A program made the position numbers and the translations under genes. Shown piece by piece: positions 1 to 13,704 of a DNA stretch of 64,000 nucleotides. Positions within the stretch are counted from its first letter, which is position 1. The number at the start of each line of letters is the position of its first letter. This stretch comes from Tetradesmus obliquus (Eukaryota; Chlorophyta; Chlorophyceae; Sphaeropleales; Scenedesmaceae), in NCBI GenBank assembly GCA_030272155.1, contig CP126202.1:4175501-4239500 (forward strand), read 5' to 3'. The notes beneath the pieces were generated by a model. It saw only the letters and a program-made list of their open reading frames with translations, was not told the origin of the DNA and did no database searches.

Positions 1-3000
1 TGAGCCGCGCCCTGCGCAGCGCCCTGGTCACCATCTCATCAATGATCATCGTCACCTCTGGGTGCGACTTGGTGCCACCCTTAGAGCGGCCCTTCTTGCC
101 GCCGACCAGCCGCTCAATCCAGAGCTCACCCAGGGGTGCAGTCAGGCCTCGGGATGCAACTTGCATCAGCAGTTGACAAGCCAACAAGTGGAGGTTGAAG
201 GTGCACAGCTTGCCACCCGAAAGCTCCTGCAGACAGTGCATGGTAAATTTGAATCAGCCAGGTGGATGTCATTTGAGAGGAAGCCGCACAGCAGCAGCAG
301 CAGCAGCAGCAGCACCATGCACCACTGCACAATGCCTGCCAGCCTACGTTAACTGAGACATGCATGCCAACTGAAAAGATCAACAGACCAAAACAAACTG
401 TTGTCGGCTGCATCCTCGCATGCCACACGATGGTTGCTACAGCACCAAAGCGGAAAACCTCACATGCAATGCTTGATCAAAAACGTAATGCAGTGCAGCA
501 TAACAAGCTCACCCCCTCAGCCGCCTTGCAGTAGGCCAACAGCTCCTCGTGCGCCTCCATCGCAGCTAGCAGCATGTGGTCCTCGCTGTCAAAGGAGTGG
601 TGGGTCATGTGGAACAAGCCAAAGCGCCGCAGGTGACCAAAGCTCTTCTTGACAATGTCCGGCTGCAGCACCTCCTCAGAGGTGTTGCCGCTGCGATGCG
701 GACGGAACAGCAGCGGCAGGAAGCACTCCAGGGCCCGCGCAAAATCTTCAATCTGCCAGGATCCCTTGCTGCTGCTCAGCACATCCCTGGCGGGCCTGTT
801 GAAGTTCGGGTGCAGGCCAATGCCAAGGCCACGGACACGGCCCTTGATGATGCGCCTGGACTCATTGGGCACTTGCGGCACCTTGCTCTCCTGCAAGAGA
901 CAAAACAAGAAGTGCGCAGAACACGGAAAGCAGAAAGGCATGTCATGCTGAGACGTGCACTAAACGCAGAGAGAACAAAGGTGGCAGCTAGCAAGCCTGC
1001 TAGCAGATGACATCTAAATCTGGGCATGTACAACAACACCGCTTTGAGTTGCCAAGCATGCTGAGCGCATGCTGGTTGAACTAATGACATGCTGCAAAGT
1101 TTACACTGCATAATATGCAAATGCGTGTGTGTACACATATCGTTGTGGTGTAGCGCAAGGTTTTTAGCTGGACACAGAACAGTTTGTGACACTTGCTCAC
1201 CTGTGCTGCCGCTCCCTTGGCAAAGATGGCCTCCAGAAAGTCCTTAAACACGCCCAGGAAGAACGCGTGACAGAAGGGCACGATCCACAACCGGTTGGCA
1301 TCCACCCAGTACAAATCCTCGCTGAGGAAAGGGCTCAGCCCCTTGAAGGGGGAGTTGTCAGGAGGCTGCACACCAGCAACACGGTACTGCTCTGCAACAT
1401 GCGCGCGCACGCGGTTCACAAACTCATCCACGTAGCGGTCATCGCCACCGGCAGTCATGCTGCACGTTTTGCCTGCTCCGTAGCCCTTGGTGATGGCCAC
1501 TGCATGCCCATACCCTAGATACCGCACCACGTCATCAACCTTGGTCCCCACCATGATGCAGAAGGGGCAAACCAGGTACGCTGTCCAGGAAGCCACAGTG
1601 TACATCAACTTGGCACGCGCAGGGGAGTCCGCATACACAGCCCCCAGCACAGCAAAGTGCAGGAAGGCTGTGCCTGCCAAGATGGCGGACGTGTTGGGGT
1701 CCCGCTCAGCAGGAGTGACATACACGCCATGACCACCTGCAGACAAAGCAGCAGTCATGTGCAGAACAGTAGCAGCACTCAGTAATGGATACAAGTATAC
1801 AGCATGCCTGTTTTGCCGCTATACCGCCGATATTGATGAGAACATCATCAAAGCGGCATCAGCAGCATCAGCAGCAGCAGCAGCAGCGACAGCGGCAGCA
1901 GCCGCGCCAGCAAGTACTTCATATATTGCGTAACACAACACCTGCGGCACCACCATCACCAGCAGCAGCGGGCGCAGCTGCAGACACACACAGCGCGCCA
2001 GTGTCAGTGCTGCAGGCATGCCTACCAAGCAGCAGCACACCGGATTGAAAGAGAGACAAGTGCCGGCTGTGCACCTGTTGCGAGCATGACATGCAAAGCA
2101 GCGCGGATCTGCACATAACACAACTGCTTCCAAATGCCGCTACACAACGCTGCTGCGCGCACCTGCGCCATCTGAGGCGACGCCGCCACCTCCAATAGCA
2201 GCAGCAGCAGTTGCATCACCAGCAGCAGCGGGCGCACCTGCAGACACAAAAAGCGCGCCAGTGTCAGCGCTGCAGGCATGCCTATCAAGCAGCAGCACAC
2301 CGGATTGAAAGAGAAACAAGTGCCGGCTGTGCACCTGTTGAGCATGACATGCAAAGCAGCGCGGATCTGCACATAACACAACTGCTTCCAAATGCCGCTA
2401 CACAACGCTGCTGCGCGCACCTGCACCATCTGAGGCGACACCACCACCTCCAGCAGCAGCAGCAGCAGTTGCATCACCAGCAGCAGCGGGCACACCTGCA
2501 GACACAAACAGCGCGCCAGTGTGCAGGCATGCCTATCAAGCAGCAGCACACTGGATTGAAAGAGAAACAAGTGCCGGCTGTGCACCTGTTGAGAGCATGC
2601 CATGCAAAGCAGCGCGGATCTGCACATAACACAACTGCTTCCCAATGCCACTACACAACGCTGCTGCGCGCACCTGCGCCATCTGAGGCGACGCCGCCAC
2701 CTCCAGCAGCAGCAGCAGCAGCAGCAGCTGCATCACCAGCAGCAGCGGGCGCACCTGCAGACACAAACAGCGCGCCAGCGTCAGCGCTGCAGGCATGCCT
2801 ACCAAGCAGCAGCACACCGGATTGAAAGAGAAACAAGTGCCGGCTGTGCACCTGTTGCGAGCATGTCATGCAAAGCAGCGCAGATCTGCACATAACACAA
2901 CTGCTTCCAAATGCCGCTACACAACGCTGCTGCACGCACCTGCGCCATCTGACGCAACGCCGCCACCACAATCTTCAGCAGCAGCAGCAGCTGCATCACA

Positions 3001-6000
3001 AGCAGCAGCGGGCGCACCTGCAGACACAAACAGCGCGCCAGTGTCAGTGCTGCAGGCATGCCTACCAAGCAGCAGCACACCGGGCTGAAAGAGAAACAAG
3101 TGCCGGCTGTGCACCTGTTGCGAGCATGCCATGCAAAGCAGCGCAGAATTGCACATCACACAAATGCTTCCAAATGCCGCTACACAACGCTGCTGCGCGC
3201 ACCTGCGCCATCTGACGCGACGCCGCCACCTCCATCTTCAGCAGCAGCAGCAGCTGCATCACCAGCACCTGCAGACACAAACAGCGCGCCAGCGTCATCG
3301 CTGCATGCATGCCTACCAAGCAGCAGCACACCGGGTTGAAAGAGAAACAAGTGCCGGCTGTGCACCTGTTGCGAGCATGCCATGCAAAGCAGCGCAGAAT
3401 TGCACATCACACAAATGCTTATAAATGCCGCTACACGCTGCTGCGCGCACCTGCGGCATCTGAGGCAATGCTGTCATCTTCAGCAGCAGCAGCAGCAGCA
3501 GCGGCAGCAGCAGCAGCAGCAGCACCACCACCAGCAGCCGCAGCAGCCGGCGCACCTGCAGAGACGGACACAACGCGCCAGCGTTAGCAATGCATTAGCG
3601 TGGAACAAGCACCAGCTGGAAGACTGAGCAGTGCATATCAAACCATGCAATCCAACATGCACGTTCAAAACGTGTTATGTACCTGTGGGCTGAGGTGGCG
3701 CAAGCCGCACTATGTCCGCCGTCAGTGGTTGCAGGAAGGCATCCATCACTGTGGGCTCTGTCGGGCCCTCGATCAGCACCGTGAGAGAATGCCACTCCGC
3801 CCATGCTGACGCGCCATCAGGAAGGCACTCGTACCTGCAGCCCGGCAACGGCAGTGGTGTTAGCATTGCGCCATGCCGACACACAGTTGTGGCTCCACAG
3901 AATGTTTATTTAGAGCGCTCTTCTCCAGCATGCAAGCATCATTGTGTTTCATCAACTTCAGCCACACACAGCGCTAGTATTTATGGTTGCGACCCTGACA
4001 TACCTCCACCAAATGCCGCCTGTGGACCACTGTCTGTTCTTGAACGGCTGGAAGAAGTCGCCGCCCACTGCGATCACGCCATGGCCTGGTCCAGCTGCCG
4101 CACCACCTGTGGCTTTGTTAACGCGCTCCCATTCTGGTGAGGCCCAGAGGGAGCCAACCACCTTGGCCTTGGCGGTCCTGATGGCTACCACGAAGTCTGG
4201 GTCCATCATCAGCTCCTTGATGGACTCCTGTGGACGGATGTACCAAAACCTCTGCAAGCAAACAGTCACAATCATCAGGGCAGCAAGACACTGCTGCTGA
4301 TTTGCTAGTCAGCCTCCCTAGGCGCTGGCGTTATGAAATGCCTGCGTAGAATCAGGCAAAATGCTAGCCCGTGTCCTGGACTGTTTCGCGTCAAGCGGCG
4401 TCATCAAGAGTGCACCATGATTAACTCACACAGCTGGAGGACTTATGGCCAGAGCATCTGCCGAGACACCACCAGCCCTGTCAAGCACCCTCCTGCTCAC
4501 TCACCCTCACAGGCACCTCCTTGCCCAGCACAATGTTGAAGCGCTTGCCTCCACACTTGCCGCAGCAGTCATGCCGGTGAGCCTTCCACTCGGAGTGCGG
4601 GGTAGGGGGCCAGCCGGTGCACCCCAGGAGGCAGGAGTGCCACTCGTACTTGCTGGCAGGCGCCACATCCAGCACCTTCTTCATCATGTACAGGCTCTTG
4701 GGGAGCGTGTGGTCCTGCAGCAGAAGACAACAGAGCTTCACCACCGCATGCACGGCACCATGCCAGCAGTAACTGAGCCAACATAATCCGCGTGCACATC
4801 AATGTCGATACTGTTACTTACAGCTGTGCATACCATATCAACAACACCAGCCAGCGCTAGCTAGCACCTGCACACATGCTGATATGTATGCCTTGCCTCA
4901 CAATATACATGTCACGACAGCAAAGAGCATTCCAATGCAGCAGCTCTCACCTGAGGCAGCGCAAACTCAGTCATGAAACCAAGGATGTCGTTGAAAGCCG
5001 CATTGGTCATGCTGTGCTCATTCCAGATGGAGATCAACTTGTAGACAGCATCCATGTTGTTGACACGTGCTCCTGGGAACAGCGGTTTGTCAGCATGCTC
5101 CTGCCACCAAGTGTGCTTGGGCAGGCAGCGTGGCATGTCCTCTGGCCTGGCGTAGTCCTTGGCAGTTATAGAGGGGTGATCCCAAAAAAAGCCAGAAGAT
5201 GACATGCTGGCCCGAGCTGCAGACGCAGCAGCATCACCAGGAGTGGCAGCTGCTGCTGCTGCTGCAGCGCCATCACCAACAGCGGAGGCAGCAGCAGCGG
5301 CAGCAGCAGGAGTACGCATACCACCTGCTGCTCCAGCTTCACATGCACCACCCGTCACTGCTGCCCCGTCAGCAGCAGCTACTGTTGCATCACCAGCACC
5401 AGCCGCGGCAGCAGCAGCGGCAACAGCAGCTGCGGCATCTTGCCCGGGTTGATCGGCACCACCGGCTTCATCATCTCCCGCTGCCTCGTCTTCCTCAGGC
5501 TCACTGCTAACATCCAGGTCGTCCAGCTCCTGGAGATGCTGCTGCGCCAGCTGGCGCACCCACGCTTCCTGACCAGGTGTGAACTGCTGCTGCTGAATAC
5601 CAGACTCCAGCTCTGACCCAAGGTCAACTTGCTGCAACTGCTCGTCGTCGTCGTCATCATCACTGCAGACTGCGCGAGCACCGAGCCTGACAGCCCCGGC
5701 TGCCACAGCAGCTGCGACCGCTGCGCGTGCTGCACGAATGTCGGCAGCAGCAGCTGCCACCACCTGCTCGCCAGCAGCTGCATGCACTGCTGCTGCAGCG
5801 GTTGCAGGGGTGCCATTGGCTGACACAGCTGCTGCTGCAGCAGCAGCAGCAGCAGCAGCAGCCTGAGCATCACCATCACCATCATCATCAGCAGCAGCCA
5901 CATCAGCAGCCTGCTGCTGCAGCTGCTGCTCGTATGAGGCAGATCCGCCAGCGTCATCTCCAAGTGATCCACTTGCTGCAGGCGATGCTGCTGCTGGCGG

Positions 6001-6531
6001 CGGTGCTGGTGCTGCTGCTCCTGATGGTGGTGCTGGTGCTGCTGTTGCTGCGGTTTCTGCTGCGGCTGCTGCCGCTTCTGCTGCTTCTGCTGCTGCTGCT
6101 GCAGCTGCTGCTCCGGCTGCTGCTGCTGCAGTGTGCTGTCCGCCACTTGCAGCCTGCTGCAGCACACCTGCAACAGGAGGCAGGCAGCCCACATGATATG
6201 CCAGCAGGTGAGTGAATGTTCATGGAAAATGGCGGGCAGGCAACTTCTTCTGGCCATGGGCCTGCAGGCCAGACAGCTGGCTGACAGCTGCAGGTGTCAC
6301 TGCATCTGTGCATACGGTACCTGCGAGTTCCTGGCGCTCCGTGGCATCTGCTTGTGTGTTTGCAGGTTGACATTTTTCAGGCCCATGCTTTTTGTACCAT
6401 GAGGAATAGCTGCAGTCTTCCCATTTGCGGCAGAGGGGGCATTGCCTCTCCACCGTCTCAGGTTGGAGCGTTGATGGACGCGTAGGCGCGTCGTGGTAAG
6501 CATTAGGACGTTTAACTTTGGTTTTAGGCAT
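1..6531 (-). CDS. Tnp2-like (EnSpm/CACTA-type) transposase gene, 3' end outside window
   Basis: The gene runs off the left edge. Eight exons join in phase: 6531-6321, 6167-4951, 4714-4505, 4251-4004, 3834-3683, 1736-1201, 890-513 and 226-1, giving at least 1,059 residues. Exon 1 has a zinc-knuckle-like start (CPLC, then HGPEKC). Exon 2 begins with several hundred residues of Ala/Gln/Ser/Asp low complexity. Exon 3 holds CGKCGGKRF. Exon 6 holds LGAVYADSPARAKLM followed by a CPFC pair and VFKDFLEAIF, and exon 8 holds CTFNLHLLACQLL. This order (DDE-like part with an A.aDsPAr..l..CP.C stretch, then a DUF4218-like helical part with an NLHLL motif) matches Tnp2-type transposases of plant CACTA elements. 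That is a recognition by eye, not a database hit. I found no terminal inverted repeats, so a mobile copy and a domesticated gene are both possible. Unlike most neighbours its exons have no flanking partial copies. Confidence 0.6.
1925..3600. repeat. Intronic satellite, about 260-bp unit, six copies
   Basis: The 1.9-kb intron between exons 5 and 6 of the transposase gene is mostly a tandem array. A conserved core, ttgaaagagaaacaagtgcc with small changes, recurs near 2045, 2306, 2557, 2822, 3086 and 3339, so the unit is about 250-266 bp. Each unit also contains a cacaacgctgctgcgcgcac block and a short (CAG)n run of variable length. The units are close to each other in sequence, which points to recent spread or homogenisation. 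No coding role is seen; the open frames across it arise from the repeat. Confidence 0.9.
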
Positions 6532-9522
6532 GTATCACTTCATCCGGGCAACCACTCAGCGGAGGTGGCCGTGAATGATACTGCAGGCCTGGCAGACCGA
6601 ACTGCTGTCAGTGAAACCTGAACGGCCTTAAAATCTATGTTATTGTACTGAGCAATCTGGGAAACAGCCAATGCGTTGTCCGATCAACAACACATCGCTT
6701 GCACTGATGGTTACATGACACGGTAAGCACTGTCGCGCATGTTGCCATAGTAAAGACGCTGGTTCAACTTCTAAAGCAATAATTTAATATTCAGCTGTAC
6801 AGAGAACAGAGACCCCGCATGGTCTGACAAACCCTACAGCAGGCGTCCTTTAGAGCATATATATGCGGTGAGCTTGTATAAACACAGATTAAATACGTTG
6901 TAGGTTGCTTTCAGGCCATGTATCACAAGTCAACGCTCCAGCAGCAGCACATGTCCAGTCGCAAAGCGCACAGGACATGAGACTGGACCTGCACACCCAC
7001 CAACTGGACACGATTTGGTGCGACTGGACATGCCTGGACATGCAGCTGGACATCTCGGTGACCATAGTGGTGAAGGGACTGCTGATGCAGGCGATACAGC
7101 TGATGCAGGCAATACAGCTGAGTCTACATGGCGTGCCTATGCACCGTCAGTTGCTTACCTGTTCCTTCTTTATTGCAGACAGGGAGTCTTTCTGCATGCT
7201 GCAGCGCTGCAAGCGCCTTCTGTAAACCAGGCTGCTGCAGGCATGCTGCCAGGAATTGGATTCCCGTGCGCTGCGCAGCAGCGCTACTGCTGTCGTCCTA
7301 GAAGTTGCCAAACCTAAGGTTGAAAACCATATTTTCGTCCACTGCAGCTGGCGAGGTGGCTTCGACACTGCGCGACATGTCGCCTGCTGTACAGAAGAGA
7401 TGTGGGGTCAGGGATGCCGTTCGCTCAAGTTGGGCCACCAGCTGGCAAAGCAGCCACATATGGTATACGAACCTTTGAAGTATTCAATAACTGTGGCCAT
7501 CGGTGAAGGCTATGTTGAAGACGTGTCGAGTCCCGCCCAAGGCCGTGCCACCGCCAAAAGTGATGCCCGGCGGGTACTCCTCTTCACAAAAGCTATCCGC
7601 TTCAGAGAGAGTATGTATAAAAAAAACTGTGGAAAGTAGCTTTGCACAATGCAGTGCGGAGAGCAACAAGGCAGAGTACTGTATTGCGAGAAAACTTGAT
7701 GAACGAAAGAAGCGGTTTTGCTGTTGCTGGTTGCAGGTACAAACACCTTAAAGCATTTATGATACTGCTGGTAACGTTTTCTGTGAGTCTGTCACTAGTC
7801 GGGTGACATGTAGGGTTTGGTGGTTGCTCCATCACAACCAACCAGCAGCCAGCTGCACGAACTGCTGAGAGCTTGTCAAACAAACGCAGCATTTGTCAAA
7901 AGCTGCTAGCAGGCTGATATTGAAGCCTTAATGAAGCCTGCTGCTAATGCTCTTTGAGAGACCAGGCTAGCGCTGTCTGTGGCAGGCATTCCATGATGTG
8001 TGGGCTCAAGAGGAGTACTTGACACCAAGATTTGTGTGTTACACGACGGGAACACAGCCCTGTGTACTCCTGCACCAGTGCTGGATACTTTGAAGCGCAA
8101 CAATTGTGGTGTGGCGATACAGCACACTCCAGCGCGGTGAAGGGTGCCAGTATCCGAGTTTTGTGGCTATATTTTATCGTGTTCAAAAGAGCTGATGCTG
8201 CCTTGCATCATAGGTGTGCCCCCAGTTGCTGGACCACAATGGGAACCATCTCCTGACAGAACCACTTCAAGATGAGTCCTACTGGCCTGCCCTGATATGT
8301 AGTTGCTGTGTTGCTGCTGCGGGTGGCCAATGATGCAGCTGCAGCTGCACGGTGCAACTCTGCCAACACATTGCACGTTACTGCACAGTGATGCTCAAAC
8401 TACCTTCAACACTCTGCAGTACACATGCATCAGATGCGGCCTGGCCCTGGCGACCTCCAAGACAGTATCATACTCCATGATGATTGGCATGATATGATAG
8501 ATGGAGACATGAAGGCTGCAGCATCAATCTGCTGCGCATGTGAAAAGCTGGGTTATGTGAGGGCTGTGCGCCATGCATCAATATGATACACCAGGCACCA
8601 GCAGTGTTATCAGGGCACTGAAACACAGAAGTCACAAGTTCTTCTTGTGAGGATACAGAAGATGTACAACCAAAATGACAGGCTGCAAACCTCAACAGTG
8701 CTGCCAGGCAAGCTTCAACAGCTTTCAATCATGTCCTCCAAACAACTACAACAGCTGCCAGCAGCGCTGGGCAACCAACTGCAAGGCTGGTCAATGCTTA
8801 TACTGTGATGTTGCTTGCAGGAGCAAAGGCGGTGCCCCCGCAAGGTGCCACAAGAGGGTGGCTGGGGAGCTGGTAGCATGCGTGTCTCACACCTGCTGTT
8901 CCCGAACTTACTATGAACAGGAGCTGCAACATGCACCACTAGTACTTGAGGTGTGCTGCATGTGTGGAAAGATCAGCAGCTGCAGGAGCACACACGTCCT
9001 GTGCAAAACCCCCTTGCACTTGACATCAACATCAACTGCAGAATTACTGTGGAGCGCGTTGGTGCTTGTTGCCACCAAAGCCGGGACCAAGAGACGCAGC
9101 GTAGGCCAGGGAAAATGGTGCGTGAAGCATGCTGCCGTCATCCCACATCATAACATACAGATGAGGGTGTAAGCATAAGATGTATGCTGCGTTCTCATGC
9201 TCAGTTCTCACACCTTTCAACCAAAGTCATACACAAGGCACCAGTCTGTCTCAGACTGCACAACAGCTCAACACCCGAGCCGCCAACAGAATGCCCTCCT
9301 CTTCTCTGCAATTGCTGTAGCACACATGAAGGCAGTAAGCAACAACACCCTTCCGCAAACCCCTCCCAGCAACCCACCCAGTACCCTGCCCAGCAACCCT
9401 GCCCAGCAATCCCAGCCAGCAGCTCTGAGACCCGTCAAAACCACAAGCCATGCCGAGAACCTCTGCCAAACCCTCAAGCAGTGCAGTGGAGCTGCCACAG
9501 TAGCTCTTCACATAACAGCCCT
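6532..9522. other. Gene-poor interval
   Basis: No convincing gene was found on either strand. A TATA-like stretch (gcatatatatgc) lies near 6856. Several open frames of 60-165 codons occur, including a Cys-rich one on the plus strand at 8675-9172, but none shows a recognisable domain, splice pattern or similarity between frames. The interval should hold the promoter of the transposase gene at its left side and the 3' untranslated region of the next gene at its right side. Confidence 0.5.
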
Positions 9523-9698
9523 CTACTTCCTGCCCTGCAGCATCTCAATCTCCACATCCATGGGGTCCCTGCAGCAGCAGCAGCAGCAGCAGCAGCACAC
9601 CACAGCAATATATCCACCCAAAGTTGAGAAGTGTCAGCATGTGGTTTTGCAATGCACATGCCCTGTATCATCTCAATCTCCAAATCCTTGGGGTCCCT

Positions 9699-9731
<33 letters not shown>

Positions 9732-12700
9732 CACCACAGCATTGATATAAGATATTATGATGACGGCAGCATGTATGTTTGTGTGGCAACCTGCCCTGCA
9801 GCATCTCAATCTCCGCATCCATGGCGCCCCTGCAGCAGCGGCAGTGTTCCAGAGACAGCAGGCCACACAGCGCGTTGGCTGCACAGCAACTTCACAGCCC
9901 CTAATCGCAGCAGTGTTACGAAGTCAGTGGTATGCTGGTAATGCAATTGTGTGTGCCTGGGTTTGTGTTGTACCTTGCCTACCGCTTAGCCTCATCAGGC
10001 AATGAGCTGGTAAGCAGTGCACTGCATTGTTGCTAATATATGTGCTGGCGAGCGGTGCACTGCATTGTTGCTGGTACATGTGCTGGCAAGCGGTGCACTG
10101 CATTGTTGCTGGTATATGTGCTGGCGAGCGGTGCACTGCATTGTTGCTGGTATATGTGCTGGCGAGCGGTGCACTGCATTGTTGCTGGTATATGTGCTGG
10201 CGAGCGGTGCACTGCATTGTTGCTGGTATATGTGCAGGTCAACGGTGCACTACATTGCTGCTGGTGTCTGCAAATATGGCTGCTGCAGCTCAAATCACGC
10301 CAGCCGCACCTGAACATCCAGATGTCCTTCAGGCGGCCATCAGCACCAAACAGGTCCACCTGGCACCAGCAGCAGCAGCAGCAGCAGCAGCAACATTGAG
10401 TTAGAGCAGGAATTGCCAGCAGCAGACGTACATGCGCCCCTGCACATTCAGAAATCACTCTCACTCTGAGTTGTGGGCTGCACCTTCACCAACCCCCTCA
10501 GCACCCCGCCCTCTCAGGTAGCCACGCAACAGCCGCCAGAGCAATGTTTTCTTCAAAGCAAACACCTGAACAAACATTATAGACAAAAGGCAGCCCCAGC
10601 TGCACTGAAACTCCTGACCAGTTGCCTCACCTCCACTGCCTCAATCTCAAAAGCCGCCTGGGTGTCCTTGATAACAGAAAAGGCTGTTGAACACAATAGG
10701 CGGCTGAAGAAGCAGCAAACACAGTAGTCACTGGCATGACAGTTCCGCTAGAAGCAGCCTTACCTCCACTGCCTCAATCTCAAAACCCGCCTTGGTGTCC
10801 TTGTTCACGATGCGCAAGTAAAGGCTGCCCTGCACATCTACGTCCCCCACCAACGCGCACTCTCATGTATACAAACAACAGCCGCCAAAACGCATGCTGC
10901 TGAAACACAACAATATCATAAGAAGACAGCCTCAGCAGCAGCAGCAGCAGCAGCTTGAACCTCAAACAAAAGCGTGTTGCAGCCGCCTCACCTCCACTGC
11001 CTCAGTCTCAAAGGCCGCCTTGGTGTCCTTGTTCACGATGGGCAAGTGAAGGCTGCGCTGCACCTTTATGCTCCCCAACAACACGCACTCTCATGTATAC
11101 GAACAACAGCCGTCAAAACGCACGCTGCTGAAACACAACGTTATCATCACAAGACAGCCTCAGCAGCAGCAGCAGCAGCTAAAACCTCAAACAAAAGGTT
11201 GTTGCAGTCGCCTCACCTCCACTGCCTCGATCTCAAAAGCGGCCTTGGTGTCCTTGTTCACGATGCGGCTGCGCCAGTGCGTGAAGCCCACGTTCTTGTT
11301 CAGGGACACAGCGTTGTCGATCAGCTTGCACTTGATGTCGTACCTGCAATGCAGACAGCAACGCAGCAGCATATGTGTTGGTGTATGCACACTGCGCCAA
11401 TGAAGCTCACGTTCTTGTTCAGGGACACCACGTTGTCAATGAGCTTGCACTTGATGTCGTACCTGCAGTGCGCGGCACGCCAGAAGCATCTATGTTGTTA
11501 CACGACTGTGCGGCTGCGCCAGTGCGGAAACACTTGCAGCAGCAGCAGCTGGATAATATGCTTATGGTAATCAGACATTGTCCTTGAACCAATCATACTT
11601 GAGCATGCCTCCTTGCCAATCGAGACACAAAAACAAACATCCACAAAACAACCACAAGCAATTGATCCCAGCAGCCATTCAAGGCTGAACATTATCAGTT
11701 CTTACCTGTCCTTGGTTGAAGCGATGATGTCCTTGACCTGATCGTACTTGACCACGCACGCGTCCACCTTGCCACGGCGTGAAGGGTCGCACAGCACCGG
11801 CAGCACGCCGTACGCGTCCCACAGCCTGAAGGAGGGGTCCAGCGTGCGGTCCAGCACAGACTCCGGCTGGCCTGCAGGGATTCATGAAGTGGTTTTAATT
11901 CACGTACCTTATGGTGTAGGCTGTGTTCAATGATCGAAATATGGGGTCGCACCGCACTGGCAGCACGCCACGATATGCATCCCACAGCCTGAAGGAAGGG
12001 TCCAGTGTGCGGTCCAGCACAGACTCTGGCTGGCCTGCACGTTTTGAAAGCAGTATTCAGGCTCATAGTTTCAGTGCGCAAGCTGCCAAAGATTGGGTGT
12101 AGAGAGAGGGGTGAGAGGAGTCGCACAGCACTGGCAGCATGCTGTATGCATCCCACAGCCTGAACGAAGGGTCCAGCGTGCGGTGCAGCACAGACTCCGG
12201 CTGGCCTGCAGGGATTGCATGCAGTTGTTTTAGTTCACGAATCTTGTGGTGTGGACTTTGTTCATTGATTGAAATACGGGGTCGCACAGCACTGGCAGCA
12301 CGCTACGATATGCATCCCACAGAGGGAACAATGGGTCCAGCATACGGTCCAGCAAATACTTTGTCTGGCCTGCAGCAGGGTTGAGGGTTTCAAATTGTCA
12401 TATGGTTTATGGCTCATGATGACTTGGCATGTTGAAGGTGTGCTAGGGTCTGGTTTAACATGCAGTGTCTGTCAGCATGTCCCTCAGCTGAAATTAATGT
12501 AGAAAAGACAACAGCCAACAACATGTAACACATGTCATGACATACCTGAGCTGCGTGCCTGGCACCATCCGCGGCTTTTAGCCAGCACAATTTGTTGTTG
12601 ACGCCATGACTGCCTGCCTGCAGTGCCCAGCTTGCTGTCATATGCATACATATAAAACAGTTTGACGTCGCAGTTCTGCTGTCCCTACCTGAGCTGCGTG

Positions 12701-13660
12701 CCTGGCACCATGCGCGGCTGTTGGCCAGCACGATCTCATTGTTGAGGCCACCAGGGTAATCCGCCAGGTCATCCTCAGGAAAGGGCGTGGCGTTGCCTGC
12801 AAAATAACAGTTGCATGTTGTTAGTAACATGTCACACCGTTTTGATTCCTTAGATGGTCTGCCAAGTCAACCTCAGGGAAGAGCGCGCCAGCAATGCGCC
12901 AGCTCAGCATATGCCAAGTCAACACCCACCTGCGCTTTGCGCGCTGTCCAGGGATGCGATCACAGAAACATCCTCTGGGGAAAGGCTGCTGCGCTAATGC
13001 AATAGAGCCGATTGGCTCCTGGTGCCTATACTTTGCACTTATCATTTTCGTGTTCATGGCCTTACTGGCAGCCCCACCTGCATTGTGTGCGCTGTCCAGG
13101 GACGCGATCACCGACACATCCTCAGGGGAAAGGCTGCTGCGCTCGTGCAGGCCCATGACTTTCAGGCAGGTGTCGTCATACATGACATCCATCTCCATGA
13201 TCTTGTAGCCCACACTGCATCAGAAAGAGTGAGGGGATGACGGCCAGGCCACAAGAAAGAGTAAGAGGGCATGTATGCCCATGACTTTCAGGCAGGTGCC
13301 ATCATACACATAATTCAAATCCACGAGTTTGTAGCCCGCACTGCATAAAAGAGTGAGGGGACAATAGCCAGGCATCCATAAAGAGTGGGGGGCAATGACG
13401 GCCAACATCGTGTTGCATTGAGCAGCTGTCAGTGGATGCGGCATTGGCGGCGCATTGTTTGTTCTGCCGCGCCATCTGTCGGATGTCACTCCCAACTATC
13501 TGCTGTGTAGCAGCCAAAATGATACATACTTTGTCATCAGTATTGCATAACATAACAAAATAACAATGACACGCTCACTTCACGCGCGGGTCACCCAGCA
13601 CCTTGCTCTTGTACTTGTACTCAACCAGGGCAAAGAAGGTGTCATCCTGCACGGTGGTTG

Positions 13661-13704
<44 letters not shown>

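Noticed and set aside
2022-3630. Overlapping frames of 70-210 codons on both strands
   Set aside because: They come from the 260-bp satellite and its CAG runs, are repeated in every unit and sit within an intron.
7256-7639. 127-codon plus-strand frame, possibly a decayed transposase
   Set aside because: No catalytic motif, no terminal repeats nearby and no related copy in the window.
8675-9172. 165-codon Cys-rich frame
   Set aside because: No recognisable domain, no neighbouring exons, and the Cys content follows from tgc/tgt-rich sequence.
10017-10260. Regular 38-bp repeats suggesting a CRISPR array
   Set aside because: Units follow one another directly with no unique spacers, and the genome is clearly eukaryotic.
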